DNA from: Sabethes cyaneus
Taxonomy: Eukaryota > Arthropoda > Insecta > Diptera > Culicidae
NCBI RefSeq assembly: GCF_943734655.1
Contig: NC_071355.1
Span: 60,139,449 to 60,203,448, forward strand
DNA: 64,000 nucleotides
Direction of reading: 5' to 3'
This document shows, piece after piece, positions 22,873 through 35,174 of this stretch (position 1 is the first letter of the stretch; each line of letters opens with the position of its first letter). The notes under the pieces were generated by a model. That model made no database searches. It was given only the letters and a program-made list of their open reading frames with translations, and was not told the origin of the DNA. A program made the translations under genes and the position numbers.

Positions 22873-22985
22873 AGCTCGTGAAAATGGTGTTTTCGGCGTG
22901 ACGTAATATTTGACGGCTCCTAAACTGGCACCTTTAGGAGCCGTTTAAATATTACGTCACGCCGAAAACACCATTTTCACGAGCT
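22873..22985. repeat. Near-perfect hairpin, 52-bp arms, about 9-nt loop
   Basis: The arms 22873-22924 and 22934-22985 are inverted copies with one small mismatch or indel in the TATTTGACGG / CCGTTTAAATA part. The central sequence is about CTGGCACCT. The size and stem quality are also compatible with a small-RNA hairpin precursor, but a MITE remnant is more likely because the outer motif TGACGTAATATTT occurs widely in mosquito repeats. Confidence 0.7.
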
Positions 22986-23279
22986 GGGTAATCACGGGTT
23001 TAGAAAACCCCTTGTTTGTCAATTGACGCTCAGAGCTGCCATTTATATTAATTTTGTCAAATTATAGACTAAAAAATATATATTATATTTTATACCGATT
23101 GATAGATTTTAACCACTGATAACATAAAAAAGGATAATGTTTAATACGAATATACCCAAAAATATGGTGACCGCTTATATGTGCATAAAACATTTAAATT
23201 TCGGAAACAGGTTTTTTACTTACTACTTATGTATTGCAAATGCAAAGGCATAAATCAGTTTTTTTATTTCAGGTAATCT

Positions 23280-23657
23280 AGCAGCTCTGTTTCGGATGCC
23301 GCTTCTGGGCCCTTCTGGCTGGCGAAAGAGGCAGAGAAAGTGCACAACGAAAGCGATTACGGATGCACAATCAAAGCATTTGTAAAAACAATACTCATTC
23401 GCATTTCGATCGGGTTCGTGGTCCCGTGTAGAGAAGATTTTGAATTATAGGTGTCCATTCTACCGGAGAATCGTGTGCAATCTTGTCATAATAATAAGCC
23501 ATGGAGTGTTTGTCGTTACCGTGGTAGTTTTGTGAATTCGAATAAAACTGTTATCGTGTCTTCTCAAAAGTCTGCGGTCGCAAACTTGTTCCAGGGTGTA
23601 AAGCCGTGTAATTGCGTGGTAGTGAATTGAGCAGAACTATTTCTGATTGTAAGGAAG
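23280..23657 (+). other. Possible 5' untranslated exon of the ABCB6-like gene
   Basis: The coding exon of the transporter begins after a clear acceptor (TTTTGCAG at 24209-24216), so an upstream non-coding exon is expected. A good donor, AAG/GTAAGA, lies at 23657/23658. The exon's 5' limit is a guess. Confidence 0.35.
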
Positions 23658-24231
23658 GTAAGATCGCAATTAGTTATGAAATTATAATCGACTCGGTTTT
23701 AGTGGTGCCGAGTGACAACTGGTTGCACCTTGTCCTTGGTTTGATTTAATTCGATAAGCAAACAGAAAGAAAATTTATCATAGTATGAAACACTGTATTA
23801 TAGGTATGTTGAAAAGTTCAATTGAAGATCGAATAAATAAATTATAGGATACCTAATCGCTTTAATTAGAGTGATGTAATCAATTTTCATTGCCTAAACC
23901 TAATGGCAAAATAGAATTTTTTGTGCTTGTAATATTTTTAATTTTCTTAAAATAATTTGTGAAGTACTGAATTTTCATAAATACATGTCTGAATTTGACA
24001 TTGTGGTAAAACTGAATTAAAGGAGGTACTTGTGTCATTAAGCAGGTAGTACAAATTAAAAATTTTACAATCTCGCCTTCGGTGATAGGCTTTTCCACGT
24101 ACCGGAGATAACAGTATGCTATCACTTTAATCGCATGTAAGCCTTATCTGCTTGTGCTAAACGTACTGGTACGAACGAACTATTAAACAGTATCTTTTTC
24201 TTGCTTTATTTTGCAGACTCGGGCTGGCACA

Positions 24232-27200
24232 ATGCAGCCGCTTCAATATTGTCCGACCAACGTGTCGATGTCGGTGGTTTGGTTCAACCACGGCATCTCA
24301 CAATGCTTTCTGGACACGGTATCATCTGCCACAATCGGTGGCTTTCTGCTGCTGTTTGGTACTATACAGCTGATAATGTACCGCCGCTATGGAACGGAAA
24401 TCAATCCCACACAAATTGGACGTTCTAAAATGTACAATTTTCAGCTGGTTTTGTTAGTGCTTCTACCGCTTCTAGCACTGGTGCGATTTATATTGGAAGG
24501 GTTCGTGTTTGAAGACGCTCAAGTGTATGGATTTATGATCCTTTCCCTGTGCGTTACCTTGTTTATGTACCCGTATTCGATATTATTGCTGGTGAAGGAA
24601 CGTTACTATTTATTGCCTTCGTTACCAACTCGTGGGCATGGTCTAGTGCTGCTACTATTTTGGACCTTGCTGTTCATCGCCCAAAATGTACTGTTTGTAA
24701 ATCTAAACTACGAAAAGGCTTGGTTTCATTTGACTTCGACAAAAGATAAGGTAGAGTTTGCCCTGTTTGTTCTGCGCTACACAGCCACTCTTTTCATCTT
24801 CGTGATTGGTCTGAAAGCACCGGCTATAACGTCGACCTGGTTAGGTGATGATTACCAGAATTTGACTCCGCAGGATCAGGAAAATCAGTCCACCTTCAGA
24901 GGAGCATGGAATAAGATGCGAAGGTTGATGCCATTTTTGTGGCCAAAGAAAGATGTCTTGCTGCAATTTAGAGTGCTGTTTTGCTTTGGCTTGTTGTTGT
25001 CCGGTCGTGTAATCAACTTGTACGTACCGATTTACAATAAAAAGATTGTTAATAGTTTGTCCGATCAACCGATCGATTTCCGCTGGGACTGGATTCTGCT
25101 GTACGTTGGGTTCAAGTTTCTACAGGGCGGCGGAACCGGCTCGATGGGTTTGCTGAACAATTTGCGCAGTTTCCTGTGGATACGTATTCAGCAGTACACC
25201 ACTCGGGAGATTGAGGTGGAACTTTTCCGGCACCTGCACAGTTTGTCCTTGCGGTGGCATCTGAATCGGAAAACCGGCGAAGTATTGCGTGTAATGGATC
25301 GTGGTACCGACAGCATTAACAATTTGCTCAACTATATACTGTTCTCGATTGCACCGACCATTGTGGACATCCTGATTGCGGTTGCGTTCTTTATCGTCGC
25401 CTTCAACTGGTGGTTCGGATTGATCGTGTTTATTACAATGGCGCTATATGTTGGTGAGTATTATTATTCTGTTTTGATTTATCTTAAGGGGACTTTTCCT
25501 TGAAGTTTTTCATCACTGAGGAAATTTTGTGAATAACTTTTTCTAAGTCATATTTTTCCTGGTTTGCTGAAAAAATTTACCTAAATTTTCATAAAAAATA
25601 TTTGCTCTACGATGCTTCGTTCCTCAGATATTAATTTTTGAAGTAGGTAAATGTTTAGGAAAATTAAGTTTTTCAGCCATAACTTAGGAACAACAAAAAC
25701 ATTATCGAGAAATTTATATCACTAAATGACTATGATTTGGCAAACAAGAAAAATATATTTTGTTGATTTTGCATGAGGTAGAACATGGCCCCTATTCAGT
25801 AAATCACGCCGAGTGTCACTTTGCTTGACTAGTCGACTTTTGGTACTATGTAACTCGACTGAGTCCACCGCTAAAAAACTAGTGATTAAACGGTTAGTAA
25901 ATGACGCCTGAGATTGCTTTGTTTTGGGCGTGCATTGAGCCGCTGTGCTGCCCGTTCTCCCTGCACTCGACACTCGACAGTGACTGAGACGGGTCGAATT
26001 GCTCGACGTGAGTTACAGAATAGGGCCCATAGTATAGCCGAGGATACTTTTATAAAAAAAACTAAATCGACTCGAATTCAGCAATTTTCGGGGCATAACT
26101 TTTTGATTCGGCTTACAAAATTCGCTCTTGCATTCTTTTTCGTAGACTCAGGTCGTTGTAAGCAACTTTTATTTGCAACCTTTGGTGCGGTTTTCGAAAG
26201 AGACACTCTCTGCTGCACCCTTCACAACTGCGTGCACTAACGACGATGTGCGGCACCACATGATGCACCAAAGCATCGCTGCGAACCGATCATCATGGTG
26301 GAGGAGGTTAGTTGCTGGAAAAGGCTAGTCGGCACGGTAGCTTTCGTATTTCGTTTTCCGTATTCTTGACCAATTGTTGAAGTAAGAATACGGGAATATA
26401 GCGAGTCCTATAGACACGCTATCCAGCACAGAACTTTAGCAAGCAGCAATTCACCTTTTCAAGCAGGCACGAAGAAAATACAATTTTCAAGATGAATCCA
26501 TTTTCTTAACACGCAACAAATTATGCGAATGCAGGGAAGAATCAACAGATGGGAGTATGCTACGATGATCGCGCATAATCCAATCATTCTTCTAAAGGAC
26601 CATCATATTATTCAACTGATTGACGGGACTATCACGCGCGCTCTCATCACCGCAATCACGAGGCTATGGTTGACGAACTTAGACAGGTATTCAGAACACC
26701 GAAGCTACGCGGTGTCCGGTGTTAGATGAACTGTCTGGTGTGCATAAAACAAAGGCTAGTGCTCCATGCATCCCCTATGGGTGATCTCTCAATAGCTAGA
26801 TTGGCGGTGGGTGTATTGGTAACTTGTCTAACGGCATGGGCGCGCAAACGCTTAGCGCAGGTACCTGTATTATGGCAACCAGAATGGTGCGACGGGATGT
26901 TCCGAATCAAATACGACCGCAGCATAAATTCCGTGGCCGCAAGCAAAAAACTCGAGGCAGATCTGGCAGAGCTGAATCAGAAAGACATTGCGCGGGAGTT
27001 TGTCGATCCTAACATTGAATGGCGCTTTATTACTCTGGCATCTCCCCATACGGGCTGGTCTTGGGAAAGATTTATCCAGACCGTGAAGCGAAAATTACAG
27101 CAGATCCAACTGCAGAGTCTTCTCAGCGATGAAGTTCTCCGAAATGTCGTGATCAAAACCGAAGGTACTATCAACTCACGGCCTCTGGATTCGTGATTAC

Positions 27201-29594
27201 CTGCCGGACTTGACGAGACGGACAAAATGGTTCAGCGACGTTAAGCCAATCGAGTTAGGAGACATTGCAGTCATCGTGAACCGTAGGTACTCGCGGAACT
27301 GCTGGAATGGAATGGTAAGATCTGCGGCAGTCCAAACTGCTACTGGCGGGGTTTACAAACGTCCGGTAGTTAAGTTGGCGTACTTGATGTTCAGCGCGAC
27401 GGGTAGGTAGGCAAGTAAGGCAGGAGTTCTGCAAAGAGACACAACCCGTTACATGAAAGTGATCGGCTCTCAGGCACTTGCAGTTGTCATTACCAAATCT
27501 ACGTGGGCGTTGAGACATCTAATCCCTGACTCGACTCTGGTGGTAGTTAGACAGGGCACAGGACACTCAAACATGGGCGACAGGACAGCCAATCTTTGTG
27601 CTCTAATACAGAGTCCTTAAGCTGACAATGAACTGCTGTTTTAAACAAATACTGAGGTCCGTTGCTTAACGACTGTTTTACGTACTTCATTCGCAGTGAA
27701 ATACTTCATAGTTTTACACAAAAAATTGTTTCAAGGAAATTCAATCGTCAAGCCGGGTTTCGTTCATAACGCTAACATATAGTCGCTTGTGTTTATTCCG
27801 CCTACATTCTGATAGTACACGTGGATATTGTCGTGCTGGACATCGCACCGGCTGTCCAATAGCCGGCTGGAAATGCTAGAAACGGGAAACGCATCAACGG
27901 TAGCGCAAGTGATTGGGCCGAAATCTTCGAAATTCTAGTTCCATTTATTCGGGTTTGTGAAAGTGCAAAGCAAAGAAAAGTCTGTACGAGTCGCAACAGA
28001 AATTTGTCGGTTCATAGGGTAGTGGGAGACTTAGTAGAGTCCAACGAGGTCAGAGCTCTGCAGTTTTGGTCCCCAACAGAAATATATAAAATACGATTTA
28101 CGATTAACTTTATTTCATATTACAATACATTATTTCTTCTTTTTTTGCAGTTGCTACTATCATGGTTACGGAGTGGCGTACCAAATTCCAGCGACGCATG
28201 AACTTAGCCGATAACGAGCAGAAGGCTCGCAGTGTCGATTCGCTGTTGAACTTCGAAACGGTCAAGTACTACGGTGCCGAACAGTATGAGGTGGACTGTT
28301 ACCGGGAGGCTATTTTGAAATTTCAAGTATGTATGACTAGGTCGATATACCTAGTAGTTTAATCTGAAAACTACAATTTTTTTCTGCAGGCTGAGGAGTG
28401 GCGTTCATCAATCACGCTCAATATATTGAACACAATGCAAAACGTCATCGTTTGTAGTGGTTTATTGGCTGGATCATTGCTGTGTGCTTACATTGTGGTG
28501 CACGAGGAAGGCCTCACTGTTGGTGACTATGTTTTGTTCGCTAGTTACATCATTCAGCTGTACGTGCCACTTAACTGGTTCGGGACTTTCTACCGGTAAT
28601 TAACGTTTATCAAACCAATTTCGTTCAATAACACTAACTTATTCACCTTCCCAGGGCGATCCAAAAGAACTTCGTCGATATGGAGAACATGTTCGACTTA
28701 ATGCATGAGGAACAGGAAGTGATCGACGCACCGGGAGCCGGCGAACTAGCCGTAATCCGTGGTGGATCCATTGACTTTTCTAACGTTACCTTTGGATATA
28801 CGCCGGAGCGATTCGTTTTGCGCAATGTAAGCTTTACGGTTCCAGCTGGTAAAACCATAGCTATCGTAGGACCATCCGGTGCTGGTAAAAGCACAATTAT
28901 GCGACTGCTATTCCGCTTCTACGATGTCGAAAGTGGTTCAATTTCAATCGACGGTCAAAACATCAAGACAGTCAGGCAAGCTTCACTACGGAAGGCTATC
29001 GGTGTTGTACCCCAAGACACGGTACTGTTCAATAACACCATAAAATACAATATTCAGTACGGTCGAGTGGATGCTCCGGAAGTGGATGTCCTATTAGCTG
29101 CGAAAAGCGCAGACATTCACGAAAAGATTCTCACGTTCCCCGAGAAGTACGACACTCAAGTCGGTGAACGTGGTCTCCGATTGAGCGGTGGCGAAAAGCA
29201 ACGAGTTGCAATTGCTCGAACTATCCTCAAGTCACCGTTCATAGTATTGCTGGATGAAGCGACCAGCGCACTAGATACTCAAACAGAGCGAAATATCCAA
29301 TCGGCACTCGCCAAGGTATGTGCTAATCGGACGACCCTGATAATTGCCCATAGACTTTCGACGATTATCCATGCGGACAATATTCTCGTTCTGAAGGACG
29401 GTGCTATTGTTGAGTATGGCCGTCATGAGTCGCTACTAGAGAAACAAGGTGTATACGCCGATATGTGGAATCAGCAGTTAAAAAATCTGGAAGCGGGTAA
29501 TGGTCAACCGGTACAACCAGCTTTGACCAATGGTGGTCCTGCGGCGAACAATGCACCGCCAGCGGCTTACCATGGTCATCATCATCACCATTAG
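24232..29594 (+). CDS. ABCB6/HMT-1-type ABC half-transporter, four coding exons
   Basis: This encodes 847 residues, close to human ABCB6 (842). Exons are 24232-25453, 28151-28326, 28390-28595 and 28655-29594; all junctions are GT-AG and keep frame. Residues 1-250 hold the extra N-terminal membrane domain typical of ABCB6/HMT-1, with about five helices. The six-helix ABC transmembrane domain spans about 265-545. The ATPase has Walker A GPSGAGKS (607-614), LSGGEKQR (711-718), the Walker B LLDEA with SALD D-loop, and IAHRLST with switch His767. ABCB6 proteins act as homodimers in endolysosomal or mitochondrial outer membranes and move porphyrins or thiol-metal complexes; insect HMT-1 is linked to cadmium tolerance. 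The last residues are YHGHHHHH, a possible metal site. The first in-frame ATG after the acceptor is used. Intron 1 (2,697 bp) is enlarged by a BEL/Pao remnant. Confidence 0.95.
26520..27610 (+). mobile_element. BEL/Pao LTR-retrotransposon remnant (integrase region)
   Basis: This lies in intron 1 of the ABCB6-like gene, same orientation. In broken frames one can read the integrase zinc-finger region (FRTPKLRGV followed by MNCLVCIKQR), the catalytic tail FVDPNIEWRFITLASPHTGW, WERFIQTVKRKLQ and INSRPL, then the chromatin-binding-like segment YLPDLTRRTKWFSDVKPIELGD. These are standard Pao-clade landmarks. Gag, protease and RT are missing, no LTRs are visible, and stops interrupt the frame. It is a dead fragment and should be spliced out with the intron. 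Confidence 0.8.
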
Positions 29595-30630
29595 AAGACT
29601 GTAAAATCACGGTATTGAGTGTCGATTTATTTTATTGATGACACGTATGTAATACCTAATTAAGGTTTACATACTTTCTAATGAGGTACCTTTTAAAGGT
29701 CGCTTTGTTGATGCGGAGCAATTTTTAACTATTCTGTTACGGTTCACTGTGTAATTTAGGAAATGGTTTGGACAGCTGAAGGTGATTATGACCTGACAGT
29801 ATAGCTAAACGTGTGATGTATAAACCAAGGACGGGGAGTCAAAATTCAGCTATTTTGTAGTAACTTTACTACTTACCTACTAGTTAACTTAATAGATACA
29901 TTACTTTGTTCATTTAACTAAAAATGTGAATAGTACATGAACTAAGCAAACCAAAATGAAACTTTTTTAACAATTGTAAGTAAATATCATATTCCAGGGG
30001 TAATCCATTGTTCCCCTTTGGCGCAAATTGAGGAAAAAAACGAGTGATGACAAAAAACGATGATATCCGCCTGAAAACTATTTGTTCTCCAAAACCGCAA
30101 GGATTGCAGAAGCTCAAACTAAAAATATGCCAAAAGAGAAAGCTGAAAAGTTCAATTCACTGTTGGTCGCATAATTTACTGAGAGACTACCTAGACTCTA
30201 GTGGACATAGACCAAATTGTTTTACTAGCAACTGGAGGAACAGCATGGACATCCCAACTGGAAATTGTTCCGAACAGACTAGCGTGACAAACCGGTCGTG
30301 ACTAATTTCAGATCAAAAAGCCCATCTAGCACCAAAAACAAAAAGCCTTAATAACATGAAATATTTAATGCGGCTGAAAAACTACCAGAAATTACATACT
30401 AATTGGTAAGTCATTATAAAGTTTTTGATATAAACAGTATGATTTGTTTGATATACTTTGTGGCCAACTGTCAGTGTGTAGAAAAATTAATAGATTCGAT
30501 CATACGACGACTGGCTTATTTGATCCCAGAGACCAACTGGGAGGAGACGGTTAGCAATAAATACAGCTTTCTTCTTCTGTTGCGGAGCTGATCCACTGCG
30601 TCCAATATTTTGAATGATGTTATATTCCCC
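29595..30630. other. 3' flank of the ABCB6-like gene, nothing else recognised
   Basis: This contains the transporter's 3' UTR and then unassigned DNA. I see no clear AATAAA close to the stop. Short open frames have no family resemblance. Confidence 0.4.
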
Positions 30631-30634
30631 GTTT

Positions 30635-31975
30635 TTATCTTGTTGCTGATGACTTAATTACTGATGTGTTCATGTCCGTTGGCTTGTGGTTCGGTAAAAC
30701 AAAGGTATCAAGTCTGGTTGGTGGACGGTTATCTGCCATGGTTTTCTGCCATTTGCCACATGTCGAAAGGTGAGGTTCCAATAATAATCTAAATACATTT
30801 AGCAAGACCACGCCGTCAGTAGCTGCTAGATCTGCTTCCTCTGCTCTCCTGTTGAGTGTCTTCCTGCCGATTTCGTTCGCCCCTCTTCTCAAAATATATC
30901 AGATGCTTCTCCCCTTACGCTTCCGAATCTCTATTCCTATGTGGCGATATTGACGATAGAGTTCCTAATTGGAAATCCAAGTGTGAGATCACGAATCCTG
31001 AATGATGCAGAACGTAGACCTGCAGTTGCCTTCACCGACACGGACCACATCTTGCAGGCAATCGAACGTATTTCACGTTTAAATTGAAAATTCGTCCTAG
31101 GATCGGTACGGTAATCTGATTTGTGTGTCGAGCCCAAATTCCCAAATCCCTGGCCACCCTGATACGTGTGTCTAACTTTGAAACTGGATGGATTAATAAT
31201 GTTTAATCTCACTGACTTGGTCGTCGCGACGTTGAATATGAGACCTACTGTCTTGGAGTTGTCATCAAGGTTGTTCTGCATATCATATTGTCAAGAAAAT
31301 TGAGCAAGAAAATGTCGTCGGCCAAAGTCAAAAGCAAAGCAAAGTCTTGGGCTTAAACCGTCTTTAGACATTACCCTTCTTTATCTTCTTTATCGACAGA
31401 CTTCGCAGTCGGCTGTTAGAGTACAAGAAAATTACGGGGCTAGTGTAACAATTCTACTGACTTTATTTAGCAAGTACCGCCTAGCCGAGATTCGAACATA
31501 CGACTGGCTTGTTAAACCAGCATCGTACCTCGAAGCTAACTGGGCGGCAAAGTCAAAAGACTCCAGGGTAATCCTCGGTCTGGTTCACTGCAGTTGCGGT
31601 GACAGTACATATGTAGCCTTATATGTCACTCCTGCAGTAACACATATAGGGACCGACAGGAGGCCATCGTGCAGCAAATTTGCACGGAAACAATGCGATA
31701 GACTACTTCATCTGGAACTCATCTACGCCTTAGTACGCACCAGCTGTTTGCGTATTTCGATCAGATGCTTTCTTGAAATCAACCAGTACCAGAAGAAAAC
31801 AGGTCAGAATTTCGATGACTTGCTTCAACATAATACGGAGATTCGTATTATGATCCACACATCGATTGGCAGGGAATCTAGTTTGCTGTTGCCGGAGAGC
31901 AGCGTCGATTTTCTCCCAGATCACGCCAGTTACCGCATTTAGTTGGGTCTCCTTTTTAGGGACTTTGACCAATAT
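30635..31975 (-). mobile_element. Scrambled non-LTR reverse-transcriptase remnants
   Basis: Three degenerate blocks read on the minus strand belong to a CR1/L2-like or related non-LTR element. At 31972-31730 there is IDAALRQQQTRFPANRCVDH followed by VIEILTCFLLVLVDFKKASD, the RT palm start. At 31281-31000 there is VGLIFNVATTKSVRLNIINP with QGGQGFGNLGST, the region after the catalytic motif. At 30892 there is a piece resembling the C-terminus. The catalytic YADD segment is lost and a SINE has inserted between the first two blocks. Confidence 0.6.
31325..31548 (-). mobile_element. tRNA-related SINE
   Basis: On the minus strand the element starts with a tRNA-like head (GCCGCCCAGTTAGCTTCGAG, a degenerate A box) and a B box, GTTCGAATCTC. 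A tRNA-unrelated body follows, containing CAGTAGAAT and AGCCCCGTAATT, and a 3' end CCAAGACTTTGC with short TTTGC repeats. Two more copies occur at 61680-61890 (plus) and 63909-64000 (minus, cut by the window end). Mosquito SINEs such as Feilai have this layout; I cannot confirm the family. Confidence 0.75.
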
Positions 31976-32149
31976 ACCCTGTATCCAGTCCTTCGGAAAA
32001 GTTACGGTTTCCTTATTACTAATATATTGCTAAAAAGCTGATGCATCATCTGGGCTGACAAAGATGGGTTTGCCACTAGCAGAAGGCTGCAAAAAGTAAC
32101 GTCGTCGTTTATCAGCTAGATAGTTGATCCTGGCTCTCTAGTCCTGCTT

Positions 32150-32400
32150 ACAAGACTTCTTAACAGCTCTCCCCAGCTTAGCGTATCGTTGACGGGCTGC
32201 TATCTGAGGTGATCCTTGTTTCGCTAGGCTGTCAGCAAGCTCATTACACTCGTTTCCGCAGTGTCCAGGCACCATAAATAATGAAACTTTGTTTTGGCGA
32301 GAAAGTTCTCTTAGTTGTGCTGCACTCTTAAACTAATTTGGATGCACGCTTAGTGGGTTTGAGAGCCAGTCGTGCCCAGGCTGTCCATAAAGATACCTGC
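32150..32400 (-). mobile_element. RNase H fragment of an I/LOA-type non-LTR element
   Basis: Read on the minus strand it gives a damaged frame with VSLFMVPGHCGNECNELADS followed by LAKQGSP and IAARQRYAKLGR, the C-terminal half of a retrotransposon RNase H. Stops are present. It is unrelated in sequence to the LOA-like copy at 41.5-48.1 kb beyond the family level. Confidence 0.65.
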
Positions 32401-34690
32401 TTTTCGACTACTACATTTGGCCATTGCAAATCATATTTAAAGTTTTTGTCACCCCCCTAGGAAATTGGCTTGAAAAATCGGTGGACAAAAAAATAATTTG
32501 TAGGATATCAGTCAAATTTCTTCTTATAAAATCAATTTTCTGCGGGCTCTACAGTCTGAAAAACTCGAAATATGAGTCTCCGAGTTGAATTAACGAAACA
32601 GAAATAGAAATTCAAACAATGGAATTTCCGAAAATCGTCCAAAAAAAATTTCCTTCGTTTTTGTCTTTTTTCGTATTTTTCTGCACAGAAAATAATAACG
32701 TATATATTATAAGCAAGAATAGATTCGGTTTTCACGTTTAAACCTTAAATAAAAATTCTTAAAATCCATGTTTTTTTTCGCTCAATTCAAAAATTCACTT
32801 TGTTTTTTTTTCGCCCCCCCCCCTTCAGTGGCCGAACACCGGAAGGACAAAAACTTTATAAAATATTTGTAATGGCCTTATTTGAACTTCCACTTCTGTT
32901 TCGTGGCAGAATCGACGAGTGCACTCCGTAGACTCATAGTAGAGTGATAGTTTCGATCGTTGAACTTTGCTCTGTAATATACACAGCAAATGTTATCTTC
33001 ATTTTATAACAGAAAAACCTAGGAAGTTTCTGTCGGGAAAAACTTAAGTCCGGTCGGAAAAATATCGGGAATTTTTTTCAAGAAGTTCTGTGGCCACCCT
33101 GATTGTTTGCAAATTTCTGTTCCTATTGTTTTGTAAAAGTTATCACATCACATTTTGACATTTTGATCGATATTTTTCATGTGTGGCCTTCGAGATATTT
33201 CCCAAAAAAAAAAATCCAAATGGTTCCCAGATTTTTGATTATTGGTGTATCGACAATCCATGGTAGACCATTTACATTGAACTTGTTAGGTACTTGTTTG
33301 TTTCAACCATATTTTGCCAGACTTTTTTACAAATCGTATAGGTTGATTTTCTTTGTGCGTTTTCATTAAACTTGCGTGATTTCTTTACAGAATAGCCAAT
33401 GCCAATTGCACTCGTACTACGCATACAGTAGTGCAGCATTGCAATAAAAACGCCAATATTTTTGTTATCGTCAAAAGTCTCCGTCGTGGCATCTTGTGCG
33501 TGCTATTGTGATGAAGCAGCAACGAGCGAGCTTTATTACCACTGCATCGGCCCTACGGTCAAAAGTGCAAGGTTCTTCACTTGTAGATCATGGGCAGCCA
33601 GAAGAAAAAGCAAGTTGCTGTCAGGCATACATATGTGGCTCCTCTTATCATAGCCACTCGATCGAAAGGTGCTTCCATTGTACGATTTGAATCTGCACTT
33701 GGTTCGCGAAAGTAAACCACCTTGAAGCGAGGGCATGACTACGACTGGCATTGCAGTACTGGTGGCCAATTACTACTGTGCATTCCAATCCAGAGAATTC
33801 GTACGGTAGGCCATGACATCAGGGTACGATGGGATTAAGATGCCCATTTTACGATATGGATTGATTTCGATTTCATTCATGCTCAGCACACGGTGACGAT
33901 CAGACTGTGAAAGGGAGTAGTAAACACAAAGTAAACGTATACTATTGACTGGTTGTAGTAATCATTCAATTGGTGACGGTGATCATGAGGACTGTGATCA
34001 AGAAGATGCGACGTATATCTTTTTTCATGGTTTCAGTTGCTTTCTGTAAAAAGTAATTCAAGTAACGACGTTTTACGGTTTCTGTAAACTTTTGTTTATA
34101 GCAACCGGTATTATGTAACTACTGTTAGGCATCTGCGGTTTAGGTTGTAAAAATTGTTGTGCTAGAAACCGCGCTACCGTGTACTTAACGGGCATTCTTC
34201 GGACTATGCATCTTTATTTGCGGTTCTCGTGGACGCCACTGGGTGTAAATAAGCCAATAAACGATAGTATGTGTTTGTACTATGCGCATGCAAAATGCCA
34301 GACCGAAGGCACCGGTTTGTCGCTTGCCAAAACTGTTACAAGGTCATACACCCGGGGGCATAAAATAAAACTTGATTCAGGATGTTTCTGCACGACCTAG
34401 CTGGATGGAAGGTGATTTCATCGTCAATGATAAAGCAGAATATAAAGGTGGTGGTGTCGGTGGTTCAGTTAGCTGTTGCGAATTTCCTTAAGCGTTAATA
34501 ATCATTTATTATGGAATGTCCAAATCTGGATTTTGGGGACACATTGAGGTGATGATGATGATGATGGTCCCACCTCATACCCCTACAACGGTTTGAGCGG
34601 GACGATTTATCTAATTAAGATATTTATAATATAACAATGTAGCCAGGTGATGAAAACAAATAGCGAACTGGCTTCTAATACAGACATATC
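32400..34690. other. Unassigned repetitive-looking DNA
   Basis: It includes a C-run at about 32813-32823 and a GAT trinucleotide run near 34551-34566. Open frames at 33462-33690 overlap in several frames and look random. No gene or element ends could be supported. Confidence 0.4.
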
Positions 34691-34699
34691 AAACTTTCA

Positions 34700-34870
34700 A
34701 GTGAATATCAAAATTTTAAAAAATGTCCAAGGCTAGTCCAAAACGTTTCCAACCCGAAAATTATCTGGACTTGATTAGGAATCGAACCTAATATTTTGAG
34801 CCCCAGCTAGTCAGAATTGGTTCTAGATAACGATCTAGAACTACGAGGGAGATCCTGCAGTCTTTTGGTA
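34700..34870 (-). mobile_element. Possible SINE-like fragment with a B-box
   Basis: On the minus strand the segment near 34772-34800 reads TTAGGTTCGATTCCTAATC, an RNA polymerase III B-box-like motif in a short stem, following AGCTGGGGCTC. It does not fold into a full tRNA. A degenerate SINE head is the simplest explanation. Confidence 0.3.
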
Positions 34871-35174
34871 CTCGGTACCGCCGTGAGCGATGGTATACGA
34901 GTTCCAAAGTCCACAAGCAAACCCAAGCCTGTCCAGCTGCTGCTCCGAACCCTTTGTTCAGGACTTTAACCTGATCATTCAATTTCAAGATTATCTATGT
35001 CTGTTCTCGCGCGCGTGGCTCAAACATGTGTAGTCTTCTCTATACTTTTTTAAATTAATAATAATAACAATTTTAAATCCATCATCATCAGTGAACATGA
35101 TAACTTAATATATCCAAAAAATATACAAAAATTAAAAAAATATACAATCTTCTTGAAACAATACAAAAAATAAA

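Noticed and set aside
24211..24231. Start of the ABCB6-like protein seven codons upstream
   Set aside because: The upstream codon is TTG and lies in the splice acceptor (TTTTGCAG). The first ATG in the exon is at 24232.
29570..29594. C-terminal polyhistidine resembling an engineered His tag
   Set aside because: The codons follow a native ABCB6-like tail in continuous genomic sequence with introns and flanking insect repeats. There is no vector sequence nearby, so cloning contamination is unlikely.
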